A stretch of DNA of 62,931 bases from an uncultured Neomegalonema sp. (lineage in GTDB: Bacteria > Pseudomonadota > Alphaproteobacteria > Rhodobacterales > Rhodobacteraceae). The notes beneath the pieces were generated by a model. The model saw only the letters and a list, made by a program, of their open reading frames with translations, searched no databases and had not been told where the DNA came from. Positions 36,100 through 46,493 of the stretch are shown here, piece after piece (the first letter of the stretch is position 1; each line of letters begins with the position of its first letter). The stretch covers positions 1-62,931 of the forward strand of contig CALKIZ010000092.1 of the NCBI GenBank assembly GCA_937995735.1, given 5' to 3'. The position numbers and the translations under genes were made by a program.

Positions 36100-36960
36100 A
36101 TGCCTTCACCCCGTGTTTCGTCAGCCCTTCGCGCCACAGCTTTGTGCTTTGGCCTGTTCAGTTTAGCCGCATGTAGCGGTTCGGTTGGGAACTTGTTCAG
36201 CGAGAGCAAACCGCCCATCGAAACGCAGACTCCTGAACAAATTTTCGCAGATGCTCAAAAAGAGCTGGCGAAGAAAAACCACCGCCGGGCGGCGAAGATG
36301 TTTGACGAGATTGAACGTCTCTATCCGTATTCGGACCTGACGAAAAAGGCGCTTTTGCTCTCGGCGTTTTCGTCTTATGAGGCGGCGGAATATGATTCTG
36401 CAATTACCTCGGCGCAGCGTTATCTCGGGTTCTTCCCCAGTGATGAGCAGACAGACTATGCGCGCTATCTTGTCGCACAAAGCTATTATGAGCAGATCGT
36501 CGATGTGGGCCGGGATCAGGGCGTCACTAAGGAGGCGCTCGCAGCGCTGCGCGAATTGATCGCGCGTCACCCCGACAGCGAATATGTCGATGATGCACGG
36601 CTCAAGCTCGACACGGCGCTCGATCAGCTTTCGGGCAAGGAAATGACCATTGGCCGCTATTACCTCAAGCGCGGTGATTACCTCGCGGCGATCAATCGTT
36701 TCCAGACGGTCGTAAAGCAATATGACACGACCACCCATGTTCAAGAGGCGCTGCACAGACTCGTAGAAGCAAACCTCTCGCTCGGGCTTGTTGAAGAAGC
36801 AAAATCGGCGGGTGCAGTGCTGGGGCATAATTTCCCCGGCTCGGACTGGTATTCAAACAGCTATGAGATGCTGACCGAAAGCGGCGCGATCATTGGCGGT
36901 CAGAAAGATGCCTGGTTCCGCCGCGCGTATCGCCAAGTCATCAAGGGTGAGTGGCTCTAA
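36100..36960 (+). CDS. bamD: Outer-membrane assembly lipoprotein BamD
   Basis: 286 aa from ATG 36100, which has GGAGAG upstream. The lipoprotein signal ends LFSLAAC, with the cysteine as lipid anchor. Tetratricopeptide-like repeats follow, with EQIFADAQKELAKKNHRRAAKMFDEIERLYPYS and GRYYLKRGDYLAAINRFQTVVKQYD typical of BamD. It works with BamA to insert beta-barrel proteins into the outer membrane. recN follows after 3 bp, a common alphaproteobacterial order. Confidence 0.93.
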   Translation: MPSPRVSSALRATALCFGLFSLAACSGSVGNLFSESKPPIETQTPEQIFADAQKELAKKNHRRAAKMFDEIERLYPYSDLTKKALLLSAFSSYEAAEYDSAITSAQRYLGFFPSDEQTDYARYLVAQSYYEQIVDVGRDQGVTKEALAALRELIARHPDSEYVDDARLKLDTALDQLSGKEMTIGRYYLKRGDYLAAINRFQTVVKQYDTTTHVQEALHRLVEANLSLGLVEEAKSAGAVLGHNFPGSDWYSNSYEMLTESGAIIGGQKDAWFRRAYRQVIKGEWL

Positions 36961-36963
36961 ACG

Positions 36964-38649
36964 ATGCTGCGACGCCTGTCGGTACGTGACATTGTCCTGA
37001 TCGACACGCTCGATCTGGACTTTGAGCCGGGTTTAGGCGCAATGACCGGCGAGACGGGCGCTGGCAAGTCTATCCTCCTCGATGCGCTGGGTGCGGCGCT
37101 CGGCGCACGGGTCGCCGGGTCGCTGGTTCGGGCTGGCGCAAGCAGCGGTACAGCAACAGCCGAGTTTGACGTTGTGCTCAGCCATCCCGCTTGGGAATGG
37201 CTCCGCGATCAAGGCTATGACATCGAAGACGAAACCCTCATCCTGCGCCGTGTAATTGGCGAAGAGGGCCGCAGCCGTGCCTTCATCAATGATCAACCTG
37301 CCAGCGTTTCGGCCTTGCGCACCCTCGGTTCGATGCTGGTGGAAATCCACGGCCAATTTGATGACCGCAGTTTGACCAATCCGGCGGCGCATGGATTCTT
37401 GCTGGATGCCTATGCCGGTTTTGAAAAGCGCGTCTTAAAAGTGCGAAAGCTCCACGCGGCATGGCGGGCGGCGGAAAAAGCACTGATTGAAGGGCGCACA
37501 GAAATCGAAGCCGCCCGCGCCGATGCCGATTATGTCCGCCACTCGGTCGAAGAACTGGAAGAACTCGCCCCTGAAAGCGATGAAGAAGCCACGCTCGATT
37601 CCGAACGCCGCTCCATGCAACGGGCGGTCTCCATCGCCGAAGATGTTGCAAAAGCCGCAGATGCGCTTGGTGTAAAGGGGGCGGAGGGCCGATTGGCCGA
37701 GGCTGTACGCTGGCTCGATATGGCCGCCCCCAAAGCCGATGGCCGCCTCGACGCATCCCTCAGTGCGCTCGACCGGACCCTGACGGAAATGTCCGAAGCG
37801 ATGCGCGAAGTTGATGCCGCGATGGAGGCATTGGCCGTTGACCCCAATGTGCTGGAGCAAATCGAAGAACGTCTTTTTGCCTTACGCGGTTTGGCCCGAA
37901 AACACCGCATGAGCGTGACTGATCTTGCAACGCTGCGGTCAAAAATGAACGAGCGTCTTGCCTTTATCGAGGCGGGCGAAGAACGCTTGGGTGCACTGGA
38001 AACTGCCGCCCGCGATGCCCATGAAGCCTACCTGACGGAAGCCCGCGCCCTCAGTGCTGCACGGCAAAAGACCGGCAGCGCGCTGGACAAAGCGGTCATG
38101 AAAGAATTGCCGCCCCTCAAACTCGAGCGCGCAAAATTCCGCACCGAGATTGTCGCGGATGAAGAACACGGAACCGCCGACGGCATCGACCGTGTGTCCT
38201 TTACCGTGGCGACCAATCCCGGCTCGCCTTTTGGGGCCATCGACAAAACCGCATCGGGCGGCGAGCTATCGCGGTTTTTGCTGGCGCTCAAAGTCTGCCT
38301 TGTCGGAAATGCCAACGACAAGACCACGATCATCTTCGATGAGATTGATCGGGGTGTTGGCGGCGCGACCGCAGCAGCCATCGGAATGCGGTTGCGGCAA
38401 TTGGGCGATGCGGGGCAAGCGCTGGTCATCACCCACGCTCCACAAGTCGCCGCCGAAGCCTCAAAGCATTGGCGCATCAATAAATCCGTCACGAAAAAGG
38501 GCGGCAAAGAAATCACCACGACCCGCGTCGCGGTGCTGTCCGAGACTGAGCGGGTAGCAGAATTGGCGCGGATGCTGGCGGGTGAAACGATCACCAAAGA
38601 AGCCCGCGAAGCCGCGCGCAGCTTGTTAAAACAGGTTCCAGCCGCGTAA
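36964..38649 (+). CDS. recN: DNA repair protein RecN
   Basis: 561-aa SMC-like ATPase acting at DNA double-strand breaks. N-terminal Walker A MTGETGAGKSILLDALG and VEIHGQFDDRSL; a central coiled-coil-rich region; C-terminal signature TASGGELSRFLLALK and Walker B TIIFDEIDRGVGG. It ends with a D-loop/H-loop (QALVITHAPQVAAEA). The 3' end overlaps the convergent phosphatase gene by 24 bp. Confidence 0.95.
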   Translation: MLRRLSVRDIVLIDTLDLDFEPGLGAMTGETGAGKSILLDALGAALGARVAGSLVRAGASSGTATAEFDVVLSHPAWEWLRDQGYDIEDETLILRRVIGEEGRSRAFINDQPASVSALRTLGSMLVEIHGQFDDRSLTNPAAHGFLLDAYAGFEKRVLKVRKLHAAWRAAEKALIEGRTEIEAARADADYVRHSVEELEELAPESDEEATLDSERRSMQRAVSIAEDVAKAADALGVKGAEGRLAEAVRWLDMAAPKADGRLDASLSALDRTLTEMSEAMREVDAAMEALAVDPNVLEQIEERLFALRGLARKHRMSVTDLATLRSKMNERLAFIEAGEERLGALETAARDAHEAYLTEARALSAARQKTGSALDKAVMKELPPLKLERAKFRTEIVADEEHGTADGIDRVSFTVATNPGSPFGAIDKTASGGELSRFLLALKVCLVGNANDKTTIIFDEIDRGVGGATAAAIGMRLRQLGDAGQALVITHAPQVAAEASKHWRINKSVTKKGGKEITTTRVAVLSETERVAELARMLAGETITKEAREAARSLLKQVPAA

Positions 38650-39177
38650 CTGTGCGCCGAACTTATTGATCCTGAACAGCGCCCGCCCGCCCCATTCAAT
38701 CTCCAACCGGAGTGAGTGTTCAAGCGGGATACCAAGCAGATGCGCACCGAGAATCCTCCACGGCCCGCCATGGGCCACGGCAATAATCGTCTGATCGCGC
38801 GGCAGGCTTTCCCACCAGTCGATTGTCCGTTCGGCCACTTCGCTCAGCGCTTCCCCGCCGGGCGGCGTAAAGCCAAGCAGATCATCGGTCCAACCGTCGA
38901 TCTCGTCGCGCGGCAGCGCATCCCAACGCTGCATCTCCCACGCGCCAAAATCCATTTCGACCAAGCGCTCATCCGTTTCAACCGCGCCAAAACTTTCGGC
39001 AAGCAACCGCGCGCGCTGCATGGGGCTGGTGATAGTACGGGCATCTTTAGGCAGCATGGGCGCAATACGCGCGGCATCAGACGCCAATCGCTCCGGGTCT
39101 GGCGCGACATCGGTCGAGCCATAACAGACACCGCGCTGAACCACCGTTTTAGGATGGCGGACTAAGACCAAATCCAT
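38626..39177 (-). CDS. cobC: Histidine phosphatase-family protein, probable alpha-ribazole phosphatase
   Basis: 183 aa from ATG 39177. The catalytic motif is VRHPKT (proline in place of the more common glycine of RHG). The second histidine is in VAHGGPWRIL, with a WYGSTDV-like loop (CYGSTDVAPDP). Being last in cobT-cobS-phosphatase suggests it removes the phosphate of alpha-ribazole phosphate in cobalamin nucleotide-loop assembly. The start overlaps cobS by 16 bp. Confidence 0.75.
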   Translation of the reverse strand: MDLVLVRHPKTVVQRGVCYGSTDVAPDPERLASDAARIAPMLPKDARTITSPMQRARLLAESFGAVETDERLVEMDFGAWEMQRWDALPRDEIDGWTDDLLGFTPPGGEALSEVAERTIDWWESLPRDQTIIAVAHGGPWRILGAHLLGIPLEHSLRLEIEWGGRALFRINKFGAQLRGWNLF

Positions 39178-39947
39178 GCACAAAACCCGATCAGGAAAAA
39201 GATTTCAGAGATGATCTGCGTTGCCCCGGCGGTGTCCCCTGTCCATCCGCCAATGTGCGTTTTCGTCAGCTTGGTGAAGGCAACACTGCTTATAATGGCA
39301 ACGATTATTCCGGCGGCCACTGCACCATAAGAGACGATATGCGCCAGCGGCAAACAAACGATAAGTACAGTGATAACAGGAATAACGGCATCCCGACCTG
39401 AGAGCGGTGACAAGAGCGCCGCATCCTCACCCCGCGCGTAAGGCAACATCGACAGGTGCAATAACATCAAAGTCCGGCTCATGGCATGGGCTGCAATAAA
39501 CGCCGCAGCGATTGTCACGGTGAAAGAAGCGCTCGCGATGCGCGCCGAGTAAAACTCTTCGTAGAGCGAAATCCGCAATAGGATTGCAAAGATAAGAGCG
39601 ATTGCCCCATATGTTCCAATGCGGCTATCGCGCATGATGCTCAGACGCTTTTCAGAATCGCGCCCGCCGAAAAAACCATCGGCGGTATCGGCGAAACCAT
39701 CTTCATGCAGCGCGCCGGTAATCAACACACCAAATAAAACGGAAAGCTCGACGAGCGGCAGCCCCCGATAGGAGAGTAGCCCAATTAAATACAGCACCAC
39801 TCCGCAGATCAAACCAACCAGCGCGCCCACCAGCGGAAACCATTTCGCGGCGCGGTCAAGCCGTCCGTCTTCCCATCCCGGGTCAGGAACCGGCAGGCGT
39901 GTCAGGAATTGAACCGCCGATAAAAAAGCGAGCCATTCGCGTTTCAT
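39162..39947 (-). CDS. cobS: Adenosylcobinamide-GDP ribazoletransferase
   Basis: 261-aa integral membrane enzyme joining adenosylcobinamide-GDP and alpha-ribazole in the last step of cobalamin synthesis. The acidic active-site motif GALHEDGFADTADGFFGGR is characteristic, preceded by FLTRLPVPDP and followed by several membrane segments and GGWTGDTAGATQIISE near the end. Overlaps cobT by 4 bp. Confidence 0.93.
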   Translation of the reverse strand: MKREWLAFLSAVQFLTRLPVPDPGWEDGRLDRAAKWFPLVGALVGLICGVVLYLIGLLSYRGLPLVELSVLFGVLITGALHEDGFADTADGFFGGRDSEKRLSIMRDSRIGTYGAIALIFAILLRISLYEEFYSARIASASFTVTIAAAFIAAHAMSRTLMLLHLSMLPYARGEDAALLSPLSGRDAVIPVITVLIVCLPLAHIVSYGAVAAGIIVAIISSVAFTKLTKTHIGGWTGDTAGATQIISEIFFLIGFCAWIWS

Positions 39948-40951
39948 CGCGGGTAATCCGCCAGATCGGTCAAAATTGCAGCGGCTGCGCGCACCAGCGG
40001 AATGGCCAGCGCCGCACCGGACCCTTCACCCAACCGCAAATCAAGATCGAGCAACGCATCCGCCTCCAGCGTATCAAGAATTGCCTTTGCTCCCGGTTCA
40101 GCCGAACGGTGCGCGAAAACCATCCGCTCGCGCGCGTGCGGCGCGATGCGACACGCGGCCAAAGCTGCGGCTCCGGCGATAAATCCGTCAACAAGTATGA
40201 TGCGGTTTTCAGCCGCTCCGCCGAGCATAAATCCGCACATCATCGCGATTTCAAATCCGCCGAACTCCGCCAGCACCGTGAGAGGCTCTGCACTGTCCGT
40301 GCGCGCGGCGGCTTTTTGCACAGCAGCACGCTTTCGAGCCAACCCGTCATCATCCAGCCCTGCACCGCGCCCAATCACCGCGTCAAGCGTCGCGGGGGCG
40401 AGGCGATGCACGATCAGGCTGGCGGATGTCGTATTCCCGATGCCCATTTCGCCGGGTGCGAGAATGTCAAAACCCTCCGCAACGGCTTCCTGTGCCAAAG
40501 CGATGCCTTTCGCCATTGCCGCCTCGCATTGCGCGCGGGTCATTGCTGGTTCTCTCGCCGCATTCTTCGTGCCATCCGCAATGCGCGCATTGGTGAAACC
40601 GGGACCGGGTGTGACCGGAAACTTCACCCCGGCATCGACCACTTTTAGCTCGGCTCCGGCAATGCGGGTAAAGGCCGAGATTGTCGCGCCGCCTGCGATA
40701 AAATTCTGAACCATTGCGGCGGTCACTTCGGGGGGATGCGACGAGACGCCTTCCTCGGTTATCCCGTGATCCCCTGCAAAAATTATCGACAAAGCCTTGC
40801 CTAATGTCGGTTTAAGCGCCCCCCGGATCAATCCGATATTGCGGGCGAGGTCTTCCAATCGCCCGAGCGACCCAACCGGCTTGGCCTTTTCATCAAGCAA
40901 CTTTTGCAGGGCCGGTTCGTGCGTCCGGTCGAGGGGAAGAATGTCGATCAT
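39944..40951 (-). CDS. cobT: Nicotinate-nucleotide-dimethylbenzimidazole phosphoribosyltransferase
   Basis: 335-aa cytosolic enzyme that makes alpha-ribazole phosphate, the lower-ligand nucleotide of cobalamin. Marks: KPVGSLGRLEDLA at the N-terminus, IFAGDHGITEEGVSSHP and GEMGIGNTTSAS, and the C-terminal HRSAEPGAKAIL. First gene of the cobT-cobS-cobC operon. I see no cobalamin riboswitch in the short 54-bp gap upstream, and the rest of the corrin pathway is not in this window. Confidence 0.94.
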   Translation of the reverse strand: MIDILPLDRTHEPALQKLLDEKAKPVGSLGRLEDLARNIGLIRGALKPTLGKALSIIFAGDHGITEEGVSSHPPEVTAAMVQNFIAGGATISAFTRIAGAELKVVDAGVKFPVTPGPGFTNARIADGTKNAAREPAMTRAQCEAAMAKGIALAQEAVAEGFDILAPGEMGIGNTTSASLIVHRLAPATLDAVIGRGAGLDDDGLARKRAAVQKAAARTDSAEPLTVLAEFGGFEIAMMCGFMLGGAAENRIILVDGFIAGAAALAACRIAPHARERMVFAHRSAEPGAKAILDTLEADALLDLDLRLGEGSGAALAIPLVRAAAAILTDLADYPR

Positions 40952-41005
40952 TGCGGCTCTAACTCTCCCTTGTACTCAATGCTGCGCGCATGGATCATGC
41001 AAAAA

Positions 41006-42385
41006 TTAATTCAAAGAGACCAGCTTGCCGGGGTTCAAAATGTTTTGCGGATCGAACATCCGCTTGATTTCCGTCATCACGCCATAGGCGGCCCCGTGTT
41101 CCGCCTCCATATATTTTATCTTGCCGAGTCCCACGCCGTGTTCGCCGGTGACAGTCCCGCCGAGTCTCAACGAGCGTTCGGCAATCGAATGAGATAAGCG
41201 TTCGGCGGCTTTCATTTCATCGGGGTCGTCAGGGTCAATCATAATCGCGAGGTGGAAATTTCCGTCGCCCACATGCCCGACCATTGGCGCGATTAACCCG
41301 CTTGCCTCAATCTCGGCTTTTGTTTCGCGGATGGCTTCGGCGAGTTTTGAAATTGGTACGCAGGAATCCGTTATGTACCCGCGCTTTCCGGGCCACATCG
41401 CTTTGACACCGTAATAGGCATCATGGCGGGCGCGCCACAGGCGGTTGCGGTCTTCTTCGCGCGTGGCCCAATCAAACCCGAGTCCGCCATGCTCCGATGC
41501 AATCTCGCCAAAGCGTTCGGCCTGTTCCGCGACACTGTTTTCGCTGCCGTGGAATTCTAAAAACAGAGTAGGGCGTTCGGGAATGTCCATTTTTGAATAG
41601 GCATTGACAGCGCGGAGCTGTAATTCGTCCAAAAACTCGATGCGGGCAACCGGCATTCCCATTTGGATGGTTTCGATAACCGCCTCTACCGCGCCTTCGA
41701 GCGTCTGGAACCCGCAGACAGCAGAGGAGACCGCTTCGGGTTGCCCGAATAACTTGACGGTCAATTCGGTCATAATCCCCAAAGTGCCTTCTGATCCGAC
41801 CAGCAATTTGCACAGATCATACCCCGCCGCAGATTTTCGCGAGCGCGATCCGGCACGGATCACCCGGCCATCTGCTAGGACGGCTTCGCACGCGAGAACA
41901 CATTCGCGCATCGTGCCATAGCGGACGGCGTTTGTACCCGATGCCCGTGTCGCGGCCATCCCGCCGATACTGGCATCTGCACCGGGATCGACAGGAAAGA
42001 ACAAGCCGGTGGCGCGCAAGTCTTCATTGAGTTGGCGGCGGGTGACACCCGGTTGCACCACGGCGTCCATATCTTCCTGATTTACCGCTAGAATTCCATT
42101 CATTCGGCTCATGTCGAGGCTGATCCCGCCGCGCACCGGCACAATATGCCCTTCAAGCGATGTTCCCGCACCATAAGCCGTGACCGGACATTGCGTATCG
42201 CGGCAAACTTCGATGATTTGTCGCACTTCATCGGTTGATTCCGGGAATAAGATCGCATCCGGTCTGACCGGCGTGTGATGCGCCTCGTTCTGCGAATACT
42301 GCTGACGCATGGCGTCGGTGGTGACGCAACGGTCCTGAAACTGGGTGTTCAGGCGTTCAATCGCAGCAGAGTTCGGCATAGGCAT
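41006..42385 (-). CDS. dld: FAD-linked D-lactate dehydrogenase (cytochrome type)
   Basis: 459-aa flavoprotein with an N-terminal PCMH FAD-binding domain (PVTAYGAGTSLEGHIVPVRGG, DPGADASIGGMAATRASGTNAVRYG, GSEGTLGIMTELTVKL). The C-terminal FAD-oxidase domain ends with the metal/substrate motif GTVTGEHGVGLGK. It matches D-lactate dehydrogenases that feed electrons to cytochrome c; glycolate oxidase GlcD-type or 2-hydroxyglutarate specificity is possible. No signal peptide. Confidence 0.85.
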   Translation of the reverse strand: MPMPNSAAIERLNTQFQDRCVTTDAMRQQYSQNEAHHTPVRPDAILFPESTDEVRQIIEVCRDTQCPVTAYGAGTSLEGHIVPVRGGISLDMSRMNGILAVNQEDMDAVVQPGVTRRQLNEDLRATGLFFPVDPGADASIGGMAATRASGTNAVRYGTMRECVLACEAVLADGRVIRAGSRSRKSAAGYDLCKLLVGSEGTLGIMTELTVKLFGQPEAVSSAVCGFQTLEGAVEAVIETIQMGMPVARIEFLDELQLRAVNAYSKMDIPERPTLFLEFHGSENSVAEQAERFGEIASEHGGLGFDWATREEDRNRLWRARHDAYYGVKAMWPGKRGYITDSCVPISKLAEAIRETKAEIEASGLIAPMVGHVGDGNFHLAIMIDPDDPDEMKAAERLSHSIAERSLRLGGTVTGEHGVGLGKIKYMEAEHGAAYGVMTEIKRMFDPQNILNPGKLVSLN

Positions 42386-42470
42386 TCTCCAGAGTTCCGG
42401 CGCTTATGTTTAGCGCAGGATCGGCGCGGGGAAAGGTGAAATATCGCCGCCATTCTTCGCTTGCCCATGA

Positions 42471-42500
42471 AAAAAAGCTCCAACCGTCAGCGGAGGAGCC
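42471..42500 (-). terminator. Terminator after the parvulin gene
   Basis: Read on the minus strand the stem gctcc/ggagc closes a 12-nt loop and is followed by six T. It lies about 55 bp past the parvulin stop codon. Confidence 0.7.
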
Positions 42501-42554
42501 TTTTGATTGCCTCAGGCCACAAACGATAAGCCGCTTGTTCCTTCAGATCGGTGT

Positions 42555-43445
42555 TTATTTTTTGCCCGAATACATTTCTTCGCGTCTGATGAGGAAAGCC
42601 GGAGGTGTTTCTTCGGCTTTTTCCACGCTCGCGCCTTCTTTTACCTCTGCGATAATGGCCTGTGCCGTCGCTTGCATCAGTTGTTGGCGCAGTTGAGGCT
42701 CCAATTCTTCAAACGAGGGCGGCTTGCTCGTGCGGCGATCTTCCAATTTGATCACATGCCAGCCGAACTGCGTTTTAACCGGATCGGAAATATCGCCGGG
42801 CTGCATGGCGAATGCGGCCTCTGCGAAGGGCGCAACCATGTCGCCTTTTTTGAAATAGCCAAGATCACCGCCGGACGCGCCTGACGGCCCTGTGGATTTT
42901 TCCGCAGCGAGTTTGGCGAAATCCTCATCGGTTCCACGCAAAGCCTTCGCTATGGCTTTTGCATCGTCTTCTTCATCGACGAGGATATGGCGTGCGCGGA
43001 CTTCTTCCTCTTCGGGGAAGTCGCGTGTCATTTTATCATATCCGTCGCGCAGCGCTTCATCGTTAACGCGCTCTGCCAGTTCAGAGGTGATATAGGCTTC
43101 CGCCAGCGTTGCGCGACGTGCGGCGACCAGGCGTGCCTGCACTTCACGGGATTTTTCCAGCCCGGCTTCGAGGGCTTTATCCATCAAAGCATATTCGCTG
43201 ATCAATTGCTCTGTGATCGCTTCGAGCATGGTGTCGTCAGGTTGACTCCGCATTTGCTCGGGCAATGTCGAGAATGTCAGGGCGGCATCGCCGATCGTGA
43301 CATTATTTTCGCCGACGGTTGCCAGCACTTCAGTACCGTCGTTCTGTGAGAGAGCGACTTTGATCTCACTTTCGCCCACAGATTGGGCGGATGCCGTGCC
43401 AAGGCAGAGGGTTAGGGCAATCATGCTGGTCAGTATGGTTTTCAT
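42555..43445 (-). CDS. Periplasmic parvulin-type peptidyl-prolyl isomerase
   Basis: 296 aa from ATG 43445 (GAGG upstream) with a signal peptide ending TASA-QS. The N-terminal helical chaperone part covers about 50-155. A parvulin PPIase domain follows with EVRARHILVDEEDDAKAIAK, GGDLGYFKKGDMV and FGWHVIKLEDRR. It probably folds envelope proteins, like SurA or PpiC/PrsA. Longer in-frame starts have no signal peptide and run into the secA promoter region. Confidence 0.9.
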   Translation of the reverse strand: MKTILTSMIALTLCLGTASAQSVGESEIKVALSQNDGTEVLATVGENNVTIGDAALTFSTLPEQMRSQPDDTMLEAITEQLISEYALMDKALEAGLEKSREVQARLVAARRATLAEAYITSELAERVNDEALRDGYDKMTRDFPEEEEVRARHILVDEEDDAKAIAKALRGTDEDFAKLAAEKSTGPSGASGGDLGYFKKGDMVAPFAEAAFAMQPGDISDPVKTQFGWHVIKLEDRRTSKPPSFEELEPQLRQQLMQATAQAIIAEVKEGASVEKAEETPPAFLIRREEMYSGKK

Positions 43446-43684
43446 CAAACGTAATCCTCGTTTCTCGGTATCGACGGAATTGGGTATATATGGCCTAAAC
43501 CCGTGACATTGACATCCCTTTACCTGCTGCATAAGTCTCCCGCTAGTTCGCCGCTGAATAGGTTGCGGAATAATTAACGTGTGCGGGCTGTTAATGCTCA
43601 GCCGGTTATCGACAAATCTTGCGAGATTCGCATGGTCGAAATAAGACAATACGCGGAGATAAACCCGCAGAAAGGCACTGACGC

Positions 43685-46426
43685 ATGTTGGGTCTCGATA
43701 AGATCGCCAAGAAGGTTTTCGGCACCGCAAATGACCGTAAGGTCAAGGTGGCGATGAAATCATTGACCGGCGTTGAGGGACTCGAAAGTGGCCTTGAGGC
43801 GTTGTCTGACGATGATTTGCGTGGAAAAACAGACGAATTCCGCGCTCGTTATGAAAAAGGCGAGTCGCTTGACGATCTGATGAACGAAGCCTTCGCTGTG
43901 GTCCGAGAAGCCGCAAAACGTTCGCTTGGTCTTCGGCCTTTTGATGTTCAATTGCTCGGTGGTTACATCCTTCACCAAGGTAACATTTCCGAGATGAAGA
44001 CGGGTGAGGGTAAAACCCTCGTCGCAACTCTGCCGGTTTATCTAAACGCTCTGACCGGCAAAGGCGTCCACGTCGTCACCGTGAATGACTATCTTGCGTC
44101 GCGTGATGCGGAATGGATGAGCGCGGTTTACAAGTTTTTGGGCCTCACTGTCGGTACAATCATCGCCGGTATGGATGATGATCAGCGCCGCGAAGCCTAT
44201 GCCTGCGATGTGACCTATGCGACCAATAACGAGTTGGGCTTCGATTATCTGCGCGACAACATGAAATACTCGACCGCAGAGATGGTCCAGCGCGGCCATA
44301 ATTACGCGATTGTCGATGAGGTTGACTCGATTCTTGTGGATGAGGCGCGGACCCCGCTGATTATCTCCGGCCCGGCTGAAGATTCCAGCGAGCTGTATAT
44401 GGCCGTCAATCAACTGATCCCTCAGTTGGCTGAAGAGCATTACGAAATTGATGAAAAACAGCGATCTTCGACACTGACCGAGGACGGTAACGAGGCCACA
44501 GAGCGGTTGCTGCGCGAAATGGGCGTATTGAAGCCGGAGGCGTCGCTCTACGACCCAGAAAACGTCTCTATCGTCCACCACGTCAATCAAGCCTTGCGCG
44601 CGCACAAGATGTTCCTGCGTGATCGCGATTACATGATTAAAAACAATCAGGTCATGTTGATTGACGAATTTACAGGCCGCGCGATGGAAGGCCGTCGCCT
44701 CTCCGAAGGTTTGCATCAGGCAATCGAGGCGAAAGAGGGTGTGCAGATCATGCCCGAAAACACCACGCTGGCCTCGATTACGTACCAAAACTATTTCCGC
44801 CTATACGAAAAACTCGCGGGTATGACAGGTACTGCTCTGACCGAAGCCGAGGAATTTGCCGAGATTTACGGCCTTGAAGTCATTGAAATCCCGACCAATG
44901 TTCCAATTGCGCGTGAAGACGTTGATGATGAAGTCTACCGCACGACCCGTGAGAAATACGAAGCCATTGTCGAGGAAATCGAGGTTGCCCGCACCAAAGG
45001 CCAGCCCGTTCTCGTTGGTACGACATCCATTGAAAAGTCTGAGCTTCTCGCGGATTTGCTGATCAAAAAGGGCTTCAAGCTCAAAGATACCTCTAATGTA
45101 AATGCTTTTGAGCCGCTTTATGATGGTGATCAAGGCACGGCGGAGGAGCGCGTGTTCGCGGTTCTCAACGCGCGCTATCACGAACAGGAAGCCGCGATTG
45201 TCGCGCAAGCCGGCGTGCCGGGTGCGATTACGATTGCAACCAACATGGCAGGCCGGGGCACGGACATTAAGCTCGGCGGCAACGCGGAAATGCGGCTTGA
45301 GCACGAGCTTGGCGGCACACCAGACGAGCAAAAAGAGCTTGCGATCCGCGAGGCGGTCCAACAACTCGAAACGAAGGCGAAAGCGGCGGGCGGTCTTTAC
45401 GTTCTGGCGACAGAGCGCCACGAAAGCCGCCGCATTGATAATCAGCTTCGGGGCCGCTCAGGTCGTCAGGGTGATCCCGGTAAATCAAAATTCTTCCTGT
45501 CGCTGGAAGATGATCTGATGCGGATTTTCGGCTCCGAGCGCATGGACAAGATGCTTCAGCGCCTTGGCTTGCAAGAGGGCGAGTCGATTGTTCACTCATG
45601 GGTCAACAAAGCCATTGAACGCGCGCAAGGCAAAGTCGAAGCACGGAACTTCGATATTCGTAAGAACGTCCTGAAATACGATGATGTGATGAACGATCAG
45701 CGGAAGGCAATCTTCGAACAACGGCTTGAGGTTATGGAAGCCACCGATGTTGAAGAAACCGCACGCGATATGCGTCATGCGCTGATTGATGATCTCGTTG
45801 GCATCCACATTCCGGCCCGCTCTTATGCGGAGGAGTGGGATACTCAAGGATTAAACCAAGAGCTTGCGACGATCTTTGGCCGCGAATTCCCGATTGCGGA
45901 ATGGGCAGAAGAAGAGGGCGTTGCCGACGAAGAAATCCGCGAGCGTCTTTATGAGCTGGGCGATCAGGTTGCCGCCGAGAAAACCGAACTTATCGGCGAA
46001 GACCGGATGCGGGCGGCGGAAAAAGAGCTGATTTTGCGGGCGATTGACGATGAATGGCGCGCGCACTTGCTGCGCATGGAGCATTTGCGTCAGGTTGTTG
46101 GCCTGCGCGGTTATGCTCAGAAAGACCCGCTGAACGAATACAAGACCGAAGCCTTCACGATGTTCGATGGCTTGCTGACCCGCCTGCGCGGCGCGGTGAC
46201 ACAGCGATTGATGCGCATTGACGAGGCGATGGAAAATCAACGCCGCCAGTTCCTCATGATGTTCCTGCAATCGGATGAAGGTCAGCAAGCGGTTCAAAAA
46301 GCCGTCGCAGAATCGGGTGTGACCCCGGATAATGGGGATGCAGAAGTCACGGTTGAAACCCCGTTTGGACCGGCAACAATCCGCCTGACATCACAAGCCC
46401 CGAATGCGGGTCAAGGCGCGGCTTAA
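43685..46426 (+). CDS. secA: Preprotein translocase ATPase SecA, no C-terminal zinc motif
   Basis: 913-aa motor of the Sec pathway. Walker A is [14 protein letters not shown] and the DEAD-like box is [14 protein letters not shown]. The preprotein-binding domain, NBD2 ([15 protein letters not shown]) and helical scaffold ([29 protein letters not shown]) are intact. The C-terminal tail ends ...NAGQGAA without the CxCxGxGKxxKxCH zinc-binding element common in proteobacterial SecA, and no such sequence follows in any frame. It diverges from the parvulin gene. Confidence 0.96.
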   Translation: MLGLDKIAKKVFGTANDRKVKVAMKSLTGVEGLESGLEALSDDDLRGKTDEFRARYEKGESLDDLMNEAFAVVREAAKRSLGLRPFDVQLLGGYILHQGNISEMKTGEGKTLVATLPVYLNALTGKGVHVVTVNDYLASRDAEWMSAVYKFLGLTVGTIIAGMDDDQRREAYACDVTYATNNELGFDYLRDNMKYSTAEMVQRGHNYAIVDEVDSILVDEARTPLIISGPAEDSSELYMAVNQLIPQLAEEHYEIDEKQRSSTLTEDGNEATERLLREMGVLKPEASLYDPENVSIVHHVNQALRAHKMFLRDRDYMIKNNQVMLIDEFTGRAMEGRRLSEGLHQAIEAKEGVQIMPENTTLASITYQNYFRLYEKLAGMTGTALTEAEEFAEIYGLEVIEIPTNVPIAREDVDDEVYRTTREKYEAIVEEIEVARTKGQPVLVGTTSIEKSELLADLLIKKGFKLKDTSNVNAFEPLYDGDQGTAEERVFAVLNARYHEQEAAIVAQAGVPGAITIATNMAGRGTDIKLGGNAEMRLEHELGGTPDEQKELAIREAVQQLETKAKAAGGLYVLATERHESRRIDNQLRGRSGRQGDPGKSKFFLSLEDDLMRIFGSERMDKMLQRLGLQEGESIVHSWVNKAIERAQGKVEARNFDIRKNVLKYDDVMNDQRKAIFEQRLEVMEATDVEETARDMRHALIDDLVGIHIPARSYAEEWDTQGLNQELATIFGREFPIAEWAEEEGVADEEIRERLYELGDQVAAEKTELIGEDRMRAAEKELILRAIDDEWRAHLLRMEHLRQVVGLRGYAQKDPLNEYKTEAFTMFDGLLTRLRGAVTQRLMRIDEAMENQRRQFLMMFLQSDEGQQAVQKAVAESGVTPDNGDAEVTVETPFGPATIRLTSQAPNAGQGAA

Positions 46427-46436
46427 TCAAGTCGGT

Positions 46437-46466
46437 GGGCCGCACGTTTCAGCGGCGGTCCCCTTT
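46437..46466 (+). terminator. Probable terminator after secA
   Basis: Imperfect GC-rich stem (gggccgc with gcggtccc, allowing a G-U pair) followed by cttttc. It sits 10 bp after the secA stop and before the folB-like gene. Confidence 0.5.
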
Positions 46467-46493
46467 TCTGATGACTGATCCGGCGAGAATACT

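Noticed and set aside
38626-39177. RHP instead of RHG as a sign of an inactive phosphatase
   Set aside because: The catalytic Arg-His pair and the second His are present, and cobalamin-linked relatives tolerate change at the third position.
40952-41005. Cobalamin riboswitch upstream of cobT
   Set aside because: Only 54 bp separate the genes and no B12-box-like sequence is seen.
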